Part shown: piece after piece, positions 5,953-12,574 of the stretch
Numbering within the stretch: position 1 is the first letter of the stretch
Layout: each line of letters begins with the position of its first letter
Assembly (NCBI GenBank): GCA_041595375.1
Contig: JBFHKL010000066.1
Location: 1-16,475 of the forward strand
Direction of reading: 5' to 3'
Length of the DNA: 16,475 bases
Source: Saccharicrinis sp041595375
Lineage (GTDB): Bacteria; Bacteroidota; Bacteroidia; Bacteroidales; Marinilabiliaceae
Position numbers and translations under genes: made by a program
The notes under the pieces: model-generated
Database searches by the model: none
Seen by the model: only the letters and a program-made list of their open reading frames with translations
Told to the model about the DNA's origin: nothing

Positions 5953-6517
5953 CGCGTAATACCTGATTATCAAATTCAAATACTGCTTTATCAGTACTTA
6001 TTAAACCTCTCTCTATTTTATTATTGTCGGTAGCATTCATGCTACTCACAATTGAAATATGCCACTGAGCATTGGTAATGGTGGTTACTTTAGCATGTAT
6101 GCTGGTGGTTCTGACCATATTCGGAAAATAGCCAGTTAATGCCTGGAATGGTTTTGGGCTCATGCTTCGGACACGGTTATCAATTAAAAACTTGATTTCA
6201 TTAATCAGTCCGTTTTGTTGAGCATTCCAAAGTTGTCGTGCTGATTTTTCACTTATTGAATAGGTAGACATGGCCACATCACAAGGGCCAATTTGACCAA
6301 TAATATGCATAAGCAAACGCACGCTATTGAAAGTACCACGGCTCCAATAATGTTTAGTTTCTCCATGCTTGATTGTGCCAATAACCTTATGCAATTTCTC
6401 ATTAGAACTAACAAATGCATTTTCGCTATTTTTAATATTTAAACAAGGAGTGCAATCGTTTTGCACTTCCTTGTTATTGTTAACTAGGGCTACGCTATTA
6501 GGCTTTATCAGTGTCAT
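5927..6517 (-). CDS. Phospholipase D-like (HKD) domain protein
   Basis: In this 196-residue protein, residues 60-170 follow the pattern of a single PLD/HKD nuclease domain. The sequence after GTFNSVRLL leads into a strand IGPCDVAMSTYSIS, then IHAKV at 140-144 giving the H141-x-K143 pair, then SSMN at 158-161, and Glu169 in NNKIERG. This fits the layout HxK...GSxN...E of Nuc/PLD-type proteins. The Asp expected four residues after the Lys is Thr148, so the HKD triad is incomplete. PLD-type nucleases act as dimers on DNA phosphodiester bonds. Inside a packaging operon it might process DNA ends or act in superinfection control; both are guesses. It overlaps the coiled-coil gene by 20 bases and the small HTH gene by 26. 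Confidence 0.62.
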   Translation of the reverse strand: MTLIKPNSVALVNNNKEVQNDCTPCLNIKNSENAFVSSNEKLHKVIGTIKHGETKHYWSRGTFNSVRLLMHIIGQIGPCDVAMSTYSISEKSARQLWNAQQNGLINEIKFLIDNRVRSMSPKPFQALTGYFPNMVRTTSIHAKVTTITNAQWHISIVSSMNATDNNKIERGLISTDKAVFEFDNQVLRDEFKRGAN

Positions 6518-7271
6518 CTTTAGGATTTAAGAAAACAGCAATAGCTTCTAACTCTTTTTCGCGAGCAGCTATACGAGCTTCTATTTTATCGCGCTCCGGA
6601 CCTTCGGGCATAGGATTCTCCATTTTATCTTTTGCCGATGGGGATTGGAACTTTAAGCGGTTTCTATCTTTGGTAAGGTTGCTACCAATGTTCTTTTGTG
6701 CAGTAATCGCTTTAACCGGATCATTTTCCCAATCGTATTTCACAACAGGTTTCTGGTTATCTTCAGATTCTTCTTCTGTATCTTCCGGGAATAACTCTTT
6801 TTCATCCGGGATAATTTCACCTTTTGAATCAAAGTAAGCTTCTTTAGCTTCCTGAAGTAATTGATGGTGAACACCCAAAGCTTCAGCAGCTTCACCCAGC
6901 TCTCTGGCTTTGGCTTGGGTTTCTTCATCATTGGCTTCGCCTAATTCGGTAAGTGCTTTCTGAACTGCTGCACGTTGCTCATAAAGTTTTGGCAATTCTT
7001 CTTTAATCCGAATAATTACTGCAGGCAAGTCCTCAGTTTTTTGCTTGCGAAAATCATCAAAAACGCCACGTTTAAAATCAGCTAATTTAATACCAATCAA
7101 TTTTGCTAATGCCCAACGCATCTGCATATAATAACGCTTTGGCGAGCTTGTATATACACGCACCTCACTTTTGTTGGTGCCATGCTGCATCATTAACTGG
7201 CATGCAGTATCGTATTCAGGTTCTTTTTGGTTTAGCAGGTCTATAATCTGCTTTTTAACTTTGTCATCCAT
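6498..7271 (-). CDS. Coiled-coil phage protein of unknown function, 257 aa
   Basis: I do not recognise this protein. It starts with a basic helical region (about 1-75, including SSPKRYYMQMRWALAKLIG). A long Glu/Ala/Lys-rich coiled coil follows at about 85-150 (EELPKLYEQRAAVQKALTEL and onwards), then an acidic linker (FPEDTEEESEDNQ) and a second charged helix near the C-terminus. Its length is well below that of a portal protein, and it lacks a tape-measure pattern. It is the first gene after the terminator at 7405-7431, so it probably begins a second transcript carrying the packaging genes, with a promoter in 7272-7400 that I could not pin down. A head-completion or chaperone role is possible. 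Confidence 0.68.
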   Translation of the reverse strand: MDDKVKKQIIDLLNQKEPEYDTACQLMMQHGTNKSEVRVYTSSPKRYYMQMRWALAKLIGIKLADFKRGVFDDFRKQKTEDLPAVIIRIKEELPKLYEQRAAVQKALTELGEANDEETQAKARELGEAAEALGVHHQLLQEAKEAYFDSKGEIIPDEKELFPEDTEEESEDNQKPVVKYDWENDPVKAITAQKNIGSNLTKDRNRLKFQSPSAKDKMENPMPEGPERDKIEARIAAREKELEAIAVFLNPKDDTDKA

Positions 7272-7404
7272 CGTAATATGAATAAGTGAATAATGAATTA
7301 TTGTTTAAGAAACTGCAATATCAAAAAAGGCAATTGCTTTAAAAAGGACACGAGTCTGGCTCAGGTGAATAATGATTTACAATTGCATGATAAGAGGCAC
7401 AAAC

Positions 7405-7431
7405 AAAAAAAGCCCCGCATTGCTGCGAGGC
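7405..7431 (-). terminator. Intrinsic terminator between head genes and packaging genes
   Basis: On the minus strand GCCTCGCA (7431-7424), the loop GCAA and TGCGGGGC (7419-7412), pairing through one G.U, are followed by TTTTTTT (7411-7405). It lies 28 bases after the stop of the 63-residue gene. It separates the capsid transcript from the packaging transcript or sets their ratio by partial readthrough. Confidence 0.82.
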
Positions 7432-7458
7432 CAAAAACCAAAACTATAAAATTTGAAC

Positions 7459-7650
7459 CTATTTATTCTTATCTGCGGTTACCGCTTTTTTTTCAATCTT
7501 CTCGAGATATGGAAAACCACTCTCGTATAGCTTATCGCATTTTTCAACTGGAATATTATCCTTTGAAAAATCTAAAGTGCCAAATTTCCTGGTTATAACT
7601 TTACCAGGCTTAACACCAATCACTTTGTATTTCTCAGTCCACTTACCCAT
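7459..7650 (-). CDS. Small phage structural-cluster protein, 63 aa
   Basis: This is an unrecognised small basic protein with beta-like N-terminal strands (WTEKYKVIGVKPGKVITRKFG) and a lysine-rich end. Its start is six bases after the stop of the preceding structural gene and a strong terminator follows, so it is the last gene of the capsid transcript. Its size and position would suit a head-completion, decoration or cementing protein, but no motif proves this. Confidence 0.65.
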   Translation of the reverse strand: MGKWTEKYKVIGVKPGKVITRKFGTLDFSKDNIPVEKCDKLYESGFPYLEKIEKKAVTADKNK

Positions 7651-7656
7651 AACTTA

Positions 7657-8211
7657 TTATTCTGCAGCGGTTAATGGAATAGAACCTTCGTAATGATACA
7701 AATTCTTAGACTTGTAAGAGAACAATGAGCTAATACCAGGACGTGCAGAAGTCTCTTTACCTGTACCATTTCCATCAGGAGATGATTCATAAGTAGCAGG
7801 ACGTAAGGCATCGCCTAATAAGAAATAGTTACCGTTGTTATCTGGAACCAGGAATACCATATTCTCATTTTTAGCCGCATTAATAAAGCCTAAGCACTTT
7901 TTCTGCAATCCGGGGTGGAAGAAGCTTAAATTATACTTCCAGCTTTTACCATCTTTCTCTCCAACAGACTCCAACTGAAGCTCACCTGTATCATCAGTAA
8001 CATAGATAGGATAAAAACACTTACCTGTGTTAAAAGATATATCACCTACAAGAGCTGCTGATTCTTCTAAAGTAGTTGTTCCATCAACTATTTCAGGTTC
8101 TGTTGGCCAGCCAGCTACATCATCCCAATATGCAGCATAAATAGTTTGGGTAATACCCCCCATATTTGCGCCATTGGGTAAATTCTTATTAATCTCTTCT
8201 AAATTAATCAT
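7657..8211 (-). CDS. Putative phage structural protein, paralogous to the 299-aa protein
   Basis: The 184-residue, beta-rich protein has no signal peptide. Its core resembles the N-terminal half of the 299-residue protein at 10438-11337. GGITQTIYAAYWDD (18-31) lines up with GGLAKLYVLRLAD, and the block at 119-135, containing VFLVPDNNGNYFLLGDA, lines up with PFILVGLTHNKEYLLFGDA. A Tyr-Gly-Gly-rich stretch and a Ser/Thr-rich strand follow in both. The pair is likely a duplicated virion component. Tail-tube or neck-like folds are beta-sandwiches of about this size, so that is one possibility. It follows the capsid gene after 44 bases containing a perfect hairpin (8227-8244). Function remains inferred. 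Confidence 0.65.
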   Translation of the reverse strand: MINLEEINKNLPNGANMGGITQTIYAAYWDDVAGWPTEPEIVDGTTTLEESAALVGDISFNTGKCFYPIYVTDDTGELQLESVGEKDGKSWKYNLSFFHPGLQKKCLGFINAAKNENMVFLVPDNNGNYFLLGDALRPATYESSPDGNGTGKETSARPGISSLFSYKSKNLYHYEGSIPLTAAE

Positions 8212-8226
8212 AGAGCTAAATATTAT

Positions 8227-8244
8227 GGAGAGCTGAAGCTCTCC
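8227..8244 (-). promoter_or_regulatory. Perfect intergenic hairpin after the capsid gene
   Basis: GGAGAGCT (8227-8234) and AGCTCTCC (8237-8244) are exact reverse complements separated by two bases. The hairpin lies between the capsid stop (8256) and the next start (8211). On the minus strand no T tract follows, so it may be a processing or stability element that sets expression of capsid versus downstream genes. Confidence 0.5.
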
Positions 8245-8255
8245 AAGGTTAATGA

Positions 8256-9221
8256 TTACTCAGTTTTATCCAAAGTTGTCCAAACAGCTTCGTTAATACC
8301 AAAGCCTATAGCTTCCCACCAGTCACTCATTAGCAATACCTGACGTTTAGACTCTTCAATCCTGAAGTTCGTTTGGTTGGCTTTTTTCTTAGTGATATGA
8401 AGCATATTAGCTTTTGGACTAGCAAACATCCATGATTGACCAGCCAATGATGGTAAGCCAACAACCTGTTGTGGGGTGAAATCAATTCCTTTATGAATAC
8501 CCTGAGCAGAAGAAATAGTATAAAAACCTTTTGAACGCTTGTCGCGCAAATAAGCACGCTCCATTTCAAATGGTACGAAAACATTCATTTTCTTGGTTTT
8601 ATACACATTTGAAAACCCATCTACAAAAGATTCAATCTGATCAAAAATGATAGTAGAATCTAAATCGCCAATATCTCCATTATGGTTAATTACTCCATAA
8701 GTCGTATTATCTGAATCAACACCTTTTTGGATAATAGTTTTTAAACCGTCAATAGCATCAGACGCACTATTGGCTGTTCCTTCGGTTGGTGCCGAATAAA
8801 CTCCAGTACCATACCCTTCTAATTCCATCTCTTCTTTTATTTTCGGAACAATATGTTCTTCCATTAACCAGCGAACAAAAGGCCATTCTTTACGATTCTT
8901 ATTCTCAGAAGCCAAGAACCCTAACCAGGTTCCTTCTAAGGTATCAGGATGGTCTTCAAAATCAACCTTACATTGGCGTAAAATGATTTCATTAGGCTTA
9001 ACTGTTAACGTTCCCTTAGGAGTCCAGGATTTTTGGAAACCTTGAACTATGCTGCTCAAAGAAGATTGACCCATTTTATAAATAGTATCATCCTGTTTGA
9101 TAGGTGTCATATAACTGGTTGTAACTACATCTTGTAGTAACAACCTTTTTACTCTGTTGGTGTTTTGCTTCGATCTCTCGTAGTAAGCACCAAATTCCGT
9201 TATTAAACTCGAAATATCCAT
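8256..9221 (-). CDS. Probable major capsid protein
   Basis: The 321-residue protein sits directly after the prohead protease/scaffold gene, the standard place of an HK97-fold capsid protein. The sequence fits that role. The N-terminal helix could be a scaffold-like arm (residues 1-35). An E-loop-like region is rich in Gln and Lys (TIYKMGQSSLSSIVQGFQKS). A long acidic helix lies in EEHIVPKIKEEMELEGYG (spine helix candidate). Strands in the second half include MNVFVPFEMERAYL and SWMFASPKANMLHI, ending in a strand pattern near GINEAVWTTLD. It contains no membrane segments. The ATG is 19 bases after the previous stop with no Shine-Dalgarno. The call rests on context, size and pattern and not on a diagnostic motif. 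Confidence 0.78.
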   Translation of the reverse strand: MDISSLITEFGAYYERSKQNTNRVKRLLLQDVVTTSYMTPIKQDDTIYKMGQSSLSSIVQGFQKSWTPKGTLTVKPNEIILRQCKVDFEDHPDTLEGTWLGFLASENKNRKEWPFVRWLMEEHIVPKIKEEMELEGYGTGVYSAPTEGTANSASDAIDGLKTIIQKGVDSDNTTYGVINHNGDIGDLDSTIIFDQIESFVDGFSNVYKTKKMNVFVPFEMERAYLRDKRSKGFYTISSAQGIHKGIDFTPQQVVGLPSLAGQSWMFASPKANMLHITKKKANQTNFRIEESKRQVLLMSDWWEAIGFGINEAVWTTLDKTE

Positions 9222-9239
9222 ATGTATGAGAAAAAAAGG

Positions 9240-10382
9240 TTAAATCAAATCATCATCAGCAGCCTGGTTGTGGGGCAAGGCATTTATAGCATCCCAATCA
9301 ACACCATCTGCGTTATTTTTACCACTGTCCCCACCACTATTGCCTGTTGGTAAAGTACCTGCTTTGGATGCAAGCTTAAGCTTGATGGCATTCACTTTGG
9401 CCGTATGCCCTTCTGCATCGGCTACGCTTTTATCAATATCATCAAGAGCAGCAATAATAGTATTGCGCTCTTGTTGAGCGGTTTTCATTCTGTTTTCGGC
9501 ATCAGCTGCCTTGCTTAGAGCTTCGTTAATTTTATCAAGCTGATCTGCATTGATATAAGCACCCTTTTCTTCGTCCACCTCAATATTGGCGACTGCCATA
9601 ACTGCAATTAGTGCAGCTAGATTTTGTGTTTTACCCATGTTATTGGAATTACTATGATTAGAATTTTGCTTTTGTCCTGGAAGGAGTTTTTTAACCCCAT
9701 TAATAATTTCGGTTTTTAAACCGGATAATGCAGCGTTTAAATCTTCTGCCTTCTGAATTATGGTTTCCCCTTGTTTTTTGCGCTCAGGAATTGGCAGGCC
9801 TGCTGCGGCTATCATGGCTACTTTTTGAGGATCTTCTAAAGCGTTTTTCTTGCCCGTCATTTCTATAATCTCATCAACAAAACCCCAATCTTTAGCTTCC
9901 TCAGCAGTTAGCCAGATATTCTTTTTCATGAGCTGAACAAGTTCATTGATTGGTTTGCCGGTGCGTTTAGCGTAGATATTGGCAATAACCACATCCATCT
10001 TTTTGTTATCCTCTTTATCCTGGGTAAGCTTATCAATTAATGCCTGCAGATCATCCTCGTTCATGTATCCCCATTCATCAATCCAGCCCATCACTTTATG
10101 CACCAGGAAGAATGCTGTAGAATTCATTTTAATGGTTGAACAACCACAAGCAGCAACAGTGGCAGAGCTGGCCACAAAACCGGATAGTCTGGCTGTAACA
10201 TCGCCATGATCCACAAACTGATCGTGAATACCTAATCCATGATCTAAGGCACCACCTAAAGAGCAAATATTTACCAATACAGGATTAGTTCCTGCATCTT
10301 TAAGCATTGCTTTAACATACTGGCGCGAATAGGATCCTGAACCAATATATCCATCAATATCAAAAGTTGTGTTTTTGGGCAT
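9240..10382 (-). CDS. ClpP-like prohead protease with scaffold-like C-terminus
   Basis: The 380-residue protein joins two parts. Residues 5-185 match the ClpP/crotonase-fold phage head-maturation proteases. CSLGG (40-44) forms the oxyanion strand, GFVASSATVAA (68-78) holds the catalytic Ser72, and FFLVHKVMG (91-99) holds His95. LTAEEAKDWGFVDEI is the usual C-terminal signature. Residues 190-380 are charged and coiled-coil-rich with a low-complexity Asn/Ser linker, as expected of a scaffolding domain. The start at 10382 is chosen over the in-frame ATG at 10400 because AGGAG (10391-10387) lies four bases before it, a clear Shine-Dalgarno in this window. That site is partly buried in a 13-bp hairpin (10388-10433). 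An internal ATG at 9638, right after the Asn/Ser linker, could give a separate scaffold of 132 residues. Confidence 0.87.
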   Translation of the reverse strand: MPKNTTFDIDGYIGSGSYSRQYVKAMLKDAGTNPVLVNICSLGGALDHGLGIHDQFVDHGDVTARLSGFVASSATVAACGCSTIKMNSTAFFLVHKVMGWIDEWGYMNEDDLQALIDKLTQDKEDNKKMDVVIANIYAKRTGKPINELVQLMKKNIWLTAEEAKDWGFVDEIIEMTGKKNALEDPQKVAMIAAAGLPIPERKKQGETIIQKAEDLNAALSGLKTEIINGVKKLLPGQKQNSNHSNSNNMGKTQNLAALIAVMAVANIEVDEEKGAYINADQLDKINEALSKAADAENRMKTAQQERNTIIAALDDIDKSVADAEGHTAKVNAIKLKLASKAGTLPTGNSGGDSGKNNADGVDWDAINALPHNQAADDDLI

Positions 10383-10387
10383 GATTC

Positions 10388-10433
10388 TCCTTTTTCCCAC
10401 AAATCAAGTGTATTAAACACGTGGGAAAAAGGA
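10388..10433 (-). promoter_or_regulatory. Long hairpin sequestering the protease ribosome binding site
   Basis: TCCTTTTTCCCAC (10388-10400) and GTGGGAAAAAGGA (10421-10433) are perfect 13-base inverted repeats around a 20-base loop, which itself can pair GTGT with ACAC. In the minus-strand mRNA the 3' arm contains GGA of the AGGAG Shine-Dalgarno of the protease gene. Folding would hide that site, so translation of the protease/scaffold may be held back. It lies wholly in the gap between the two genes. Confidence 0.65.
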
Positions 10434-10437
10434 CAGA

Positions 10438-11337
10438 TTAATCGACTAATTCGACCTCAATATTGCGGAATTCAATAGTTTCTCCGCTTAGTGCTGTGGC
10501 ATCAGTATGTTTGGTATAAATGATAACCGAATCAAAGTCTTCCCCTTCTTTAGCACTTACCTCTAACTCAACAGTCACCCATTCATTTGCCATCTCTGCA
10601 CTATACGTTATATCATAACTACTAATATATGATACTATAGCATTGGATGCGATATAGGTACAGGGCACAGGAAATACAGCTGCAAAATTACCATTTGAAA
10701 AATTTTGTTTCATCTCAAAGGATACTTTTACGGTGCCATTATTACTTACCTCATTAAGGTAAAACTGAGTTAAATTAGCGCTAATATCCATGGCATAGGT
10801 TCTAATATAGTAGCCCCCTCCCATATCTACCCATTGGTCATCGCCATTTAAAACAATACTAAAGTCCACATTTACGACTTCCTCTGCCAGTTCTGCAAAT
10901 GGATTATAGATATGCCTGGGCTTAAGCATCATACTGCGGGTTAGCTCAAAGGTTGTTTGCGCCAGGTCTTCAAAGTTGGTTCCTCCATTCTGATTGTAAT
11001 TGTAAATAAAATAGTTATTGGCATCACCAAAAAGCAGGTACTCCTTATTATGGGTCAGACCCACCAATATAAATGGTGTTCCTTCCAGCTCTTCTATACT
11101 ATCAGAGCTACCCGGATAAGTACCAGATACTTTAATTTGATAAGCATTGCTTTTACGTGTAACGCTGTAGGATATAGTATCCTGTGTCAGGTAAATCTCT
11201 TCCAAATAACTACTCACATCGTTAAGTACAAAACCATTATAGGCGGGCATATATTTTAATCCCTGATAATCGGCCAAACGCAAAACATAAAGCTTTGCCA
11301 GTCCTCCGGCGGTATTAGATTGCTTGGCAAATGTCAT
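10438..11337 (-). CDS. Beta-rich putative virion protein, 299 aa, two-domain
   Basis: I do not recognise a named family. The N-terminal part (1-145) resembles the 184-residue protein at 7657-8211: GGLAKLYVLRLAD at 11-23, PFILVGLTHNKEYLLFGDA at 88-106, then an Asn/Gly-rich turn. The C-terminal part (150-299) is an alternating-strand region with many Tyr, Thr and Val residues (DFSIVLNGDDQWVDMG, TVKVSFEMKQ, EWVTVELEVSAKEG, IEFRNIEVELVD). That pattern is typical of jelly-roll or carbohydrate-binding beta-sandwiches. A structural protein with an added surface-binding domain is a fair inference. The start lies within the end of the previous gene (23-base overlap), and a palindrome precedes it at 11357-11373. 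Position at the head of the capsid operon is unusual for a tail protein. Confidence 0.62.
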   Translation of the reverse strand: MTFAKQSNTAGGLAKLYVLRLADYQGLKYMPAYNGFVLNDVSSYLEEIYLTQDTISYSVTRKSNAYQIKVSGTYPGSSDSIEELEGTPFILVGLTHNKEYLLFGDANNYFIYNYNQNGGTNFEDLAQTTFELTRSMMLKPRHIYNPFAELAEEVVNVDFSIVLNGDDQWVDMGGGYYIRTYAMDISANLTQFYLNEVSNNGTVKVSFEMKQNFSNGNFAAVFPVPCTYIASNAIVSYISSYDITYSAEMANEWVTVELEVSAKEGEDFDSVIIYTKHTDATALSGETIEFRNIEVELVD

Positions 11338-11884
11338 GCTTGTACTTTTTACTTATGGTCCCAAGTTGGGACAAATTGTTTATATATTGTCGTTCTAACT
11401 TATTGCTCATTTTATACAAAAACTCCTGTATATCATCATCTTTTTCGCTGTTGGTTTTACGGTACACATCTTTTTTAATGGCTTCGTAACTCCATACATC
11501 TTCCGGAAAATTATATTTATCCTGGAACGAACGAATAGCATCTACCATTTTAAAACCAAGGCTTACCTGGGTAACCACATAATGGCGCATCATAAACTTT
11601 ACGCGGCGCTCCACTTTCATATTAAAATCGAGTTGACCGGTTTTGGTTATTTCATAACCATAACGCTTAAATACCCACTCTGGTATTTCTATGGTACAAA
11701 TGTCGTTGTTATAAGTAGAGTTCGGCAAGGACTCACGAGAAAATAAAGGTTTTGATAAATGCTGCATAAAATCTTTATTGATATCTGGCAATAAATTTAA
11801 ATCACATGGGTGACCACAATTATTTATTAAGTATTGTTTCACATAGCGCTTTACACGGATATGAACGGTGTATTTTTCGGACAT
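11315..11884 (-). CDS. First protein of the capsid operon, unknown function, 189 aa
   Basis: This gene is unrecognised. The protein is basic and mixed alpha/beta. The N-terminal third has KYTVHIRVKRYVKQYLINN and two cysteines (CGHPC, about 23-27). The middle has ICTIEIPEWVFKRYGYE. A Lys/Arg-rich helical stretch is VERRVKFMMRHYVVTQVSLG, and the C-terminal half FQDKYNFPEDVWSYEAIKKD could form a helix-turn-helix. It is the first gene of the minus-strand cluster, with a pseudo-palindrome at 11922-11938 upstream. A DNA-binding or regulatory role would fit both position and composition, but a virion role cannot be excluded. It overlaps the next gene by 23 bases. Confidence 0.6.
   Translation of the reverse strand: MSEKYTVHIRVKRYVKQYLINNCGHPCDLNLLPDINKDFMQHLSKPLFSRESLPNSTYNNDICTIEIPEWVFKRYGYEITKTGQLDFNMKVERRVKFMMRHYVVTQVSLGFKMVDAIRSFQDKYNFPEDVWSYEAIKKDVYRKTNSEKDDDIQEFLYKMSNKLERQYINNLSQLGTISKKYKHDICQAI
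11357..11373 (-). promoter_or_regulatory. Pseudo-palindromic site, candidate operator (copy A)
   Basis: GGTCCCAAGTTGGGACA contains the perfect 15-base palindrome GTCCCAAGTTGGGAC (11358-11372), 20 bases upstream of the start at 11337. On the minus strand it reads TGTCCCA-ACT-TGGGACC, the same half-sites and spacing as the site at 11922-11938. It lies inside the end of the preceding gene, so the match is partly constrained by coding. Confidence 0.4.
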
Positions 11885-11921
11885 GAGCTACAAGGATTTT
11901 AAGTTAAAAATACAAAATATC

Positions 11922-11938
11922 TGTCACATTATGGGACA
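11922..11938 (-). promoter_or_regulatory. Pseudo-palindromic site, candidate operator (copy B)
   Basis: On the minus strand TGTCCCA-TAA-TGTGACA lies 38 bases upstream of the first gene of the capsid cluster. Six of seven positions of the two half-sites pair. It shares TTGTCCCA and the 3-base spacing with copy A. This is a position where a repressor or activator of the late operon could bind. No clean -33/-7 pair could be aligned with it. Confidence 0.4.
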
Positions 11939-12447
11939 ATATACTTAACAATAATCAACAAAAAAGGGACACTTTTGATCATTCGGAGTTTTTTGTCCTC
12001 GTTCAAAAAAAAGTAAAAAAAAGAGGTGTTTTCGTAATTTTTAAATAAATTATAACATAAAATACTGTGTCCCTGACAGGTACAAGATTACGAAAATAAT
12101 ACTGTACAATATTAAAATTTGTAACATATTGATTTTAAGTGATATATAAAACATAAAAATACTCCTGATTTTGTAAAGGCAAAATTTGGAAATATTAAAG
12201 CAAGAAAATTTAATTACTTTTTTAAGGATATTACAAAGTAAAAATACTTTTGTAACTATTTTGTAATTGTTGCATTTGCTTATTTATCAGCTTATTAAAT
12301 ACTAATAATTACAAATTATAAAATAAATAAGAAATTGGGGTTAAAGGGGGAAGGGAACTAAAGAACAAAAAAGTGAAACGCATGTATAGTCAATATTACG
12401 TTAATTACAAATTAATAAACTACAAGATAGAAATGAAAACCGATATA
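11939..12447. other. Gene-free, very AT-rich divergent spacer
   Basis: No plausible gene is seen on either strand. It separates the minus-strand capsid cluster from the plus-strand defence genes and should contain the promoters for both. AGGGACAC (11965-11972) is mirrored by GTGTCCCT (12067-12074). A purine-rich run occurs near 12336-12357. I could not identify an attachment site, origin or integrase gene. Confidence 0.5.
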
Positions 12448-12549
12448 AATTAACGAATCTTTATAAAATTAAATCACTACCACTATAGAAAAAATAAGCA
12501 GCATAGGTTACGCTTACTGATAAGTGGTCTTGATAGAAACTAGTTAGCA
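12448..12549 (+). repeat. Possible first attC/attI-like site before the cassette array
   Basis: The 3' boundary is GTTAGCA (12543-12549), the crossover-type triplet that begins cassette 1. Upstream, ACCACT (12479-12484) pairs with AGTGGT (12523-12528) and TAAGC pairs with GCTTA inside it, giving an imperfect stem. AATTAAC (12448-12454) could be the outer box, but its only complement (GTTAATT, 12400-12406) is AT-rich and may be chance. This is the weakest of the three sites. Confidence 0.3.
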
Positions 12550-12574
12550 ATTATATAAGAAAAACTGATAATCC

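Noticed and set aside
6511..6837. 108-codon plus-strand frame opposite the 257-aa coiled-coil gene
   Set aside because: Ser/Phe-rich antisense shadow of a Glu/Lys-rich gene, with no promoter or neighbour on that strand.
7293..7598. 101-codon plus-strand frame between the two transcripts
   Set aside because: It runs through the minus-strand terminator stem and most of the 63-aa gene; composition is irregular and no plus-strand neighbours exist.
12400..12454. GTTAATT ... AATTAAC as a tiny extra cassette boundary
   Set aside because: Both boxes are pure A/T apart from one base in a very AT-rich spacer and enclose no gene; chance is a sufficient explanation.
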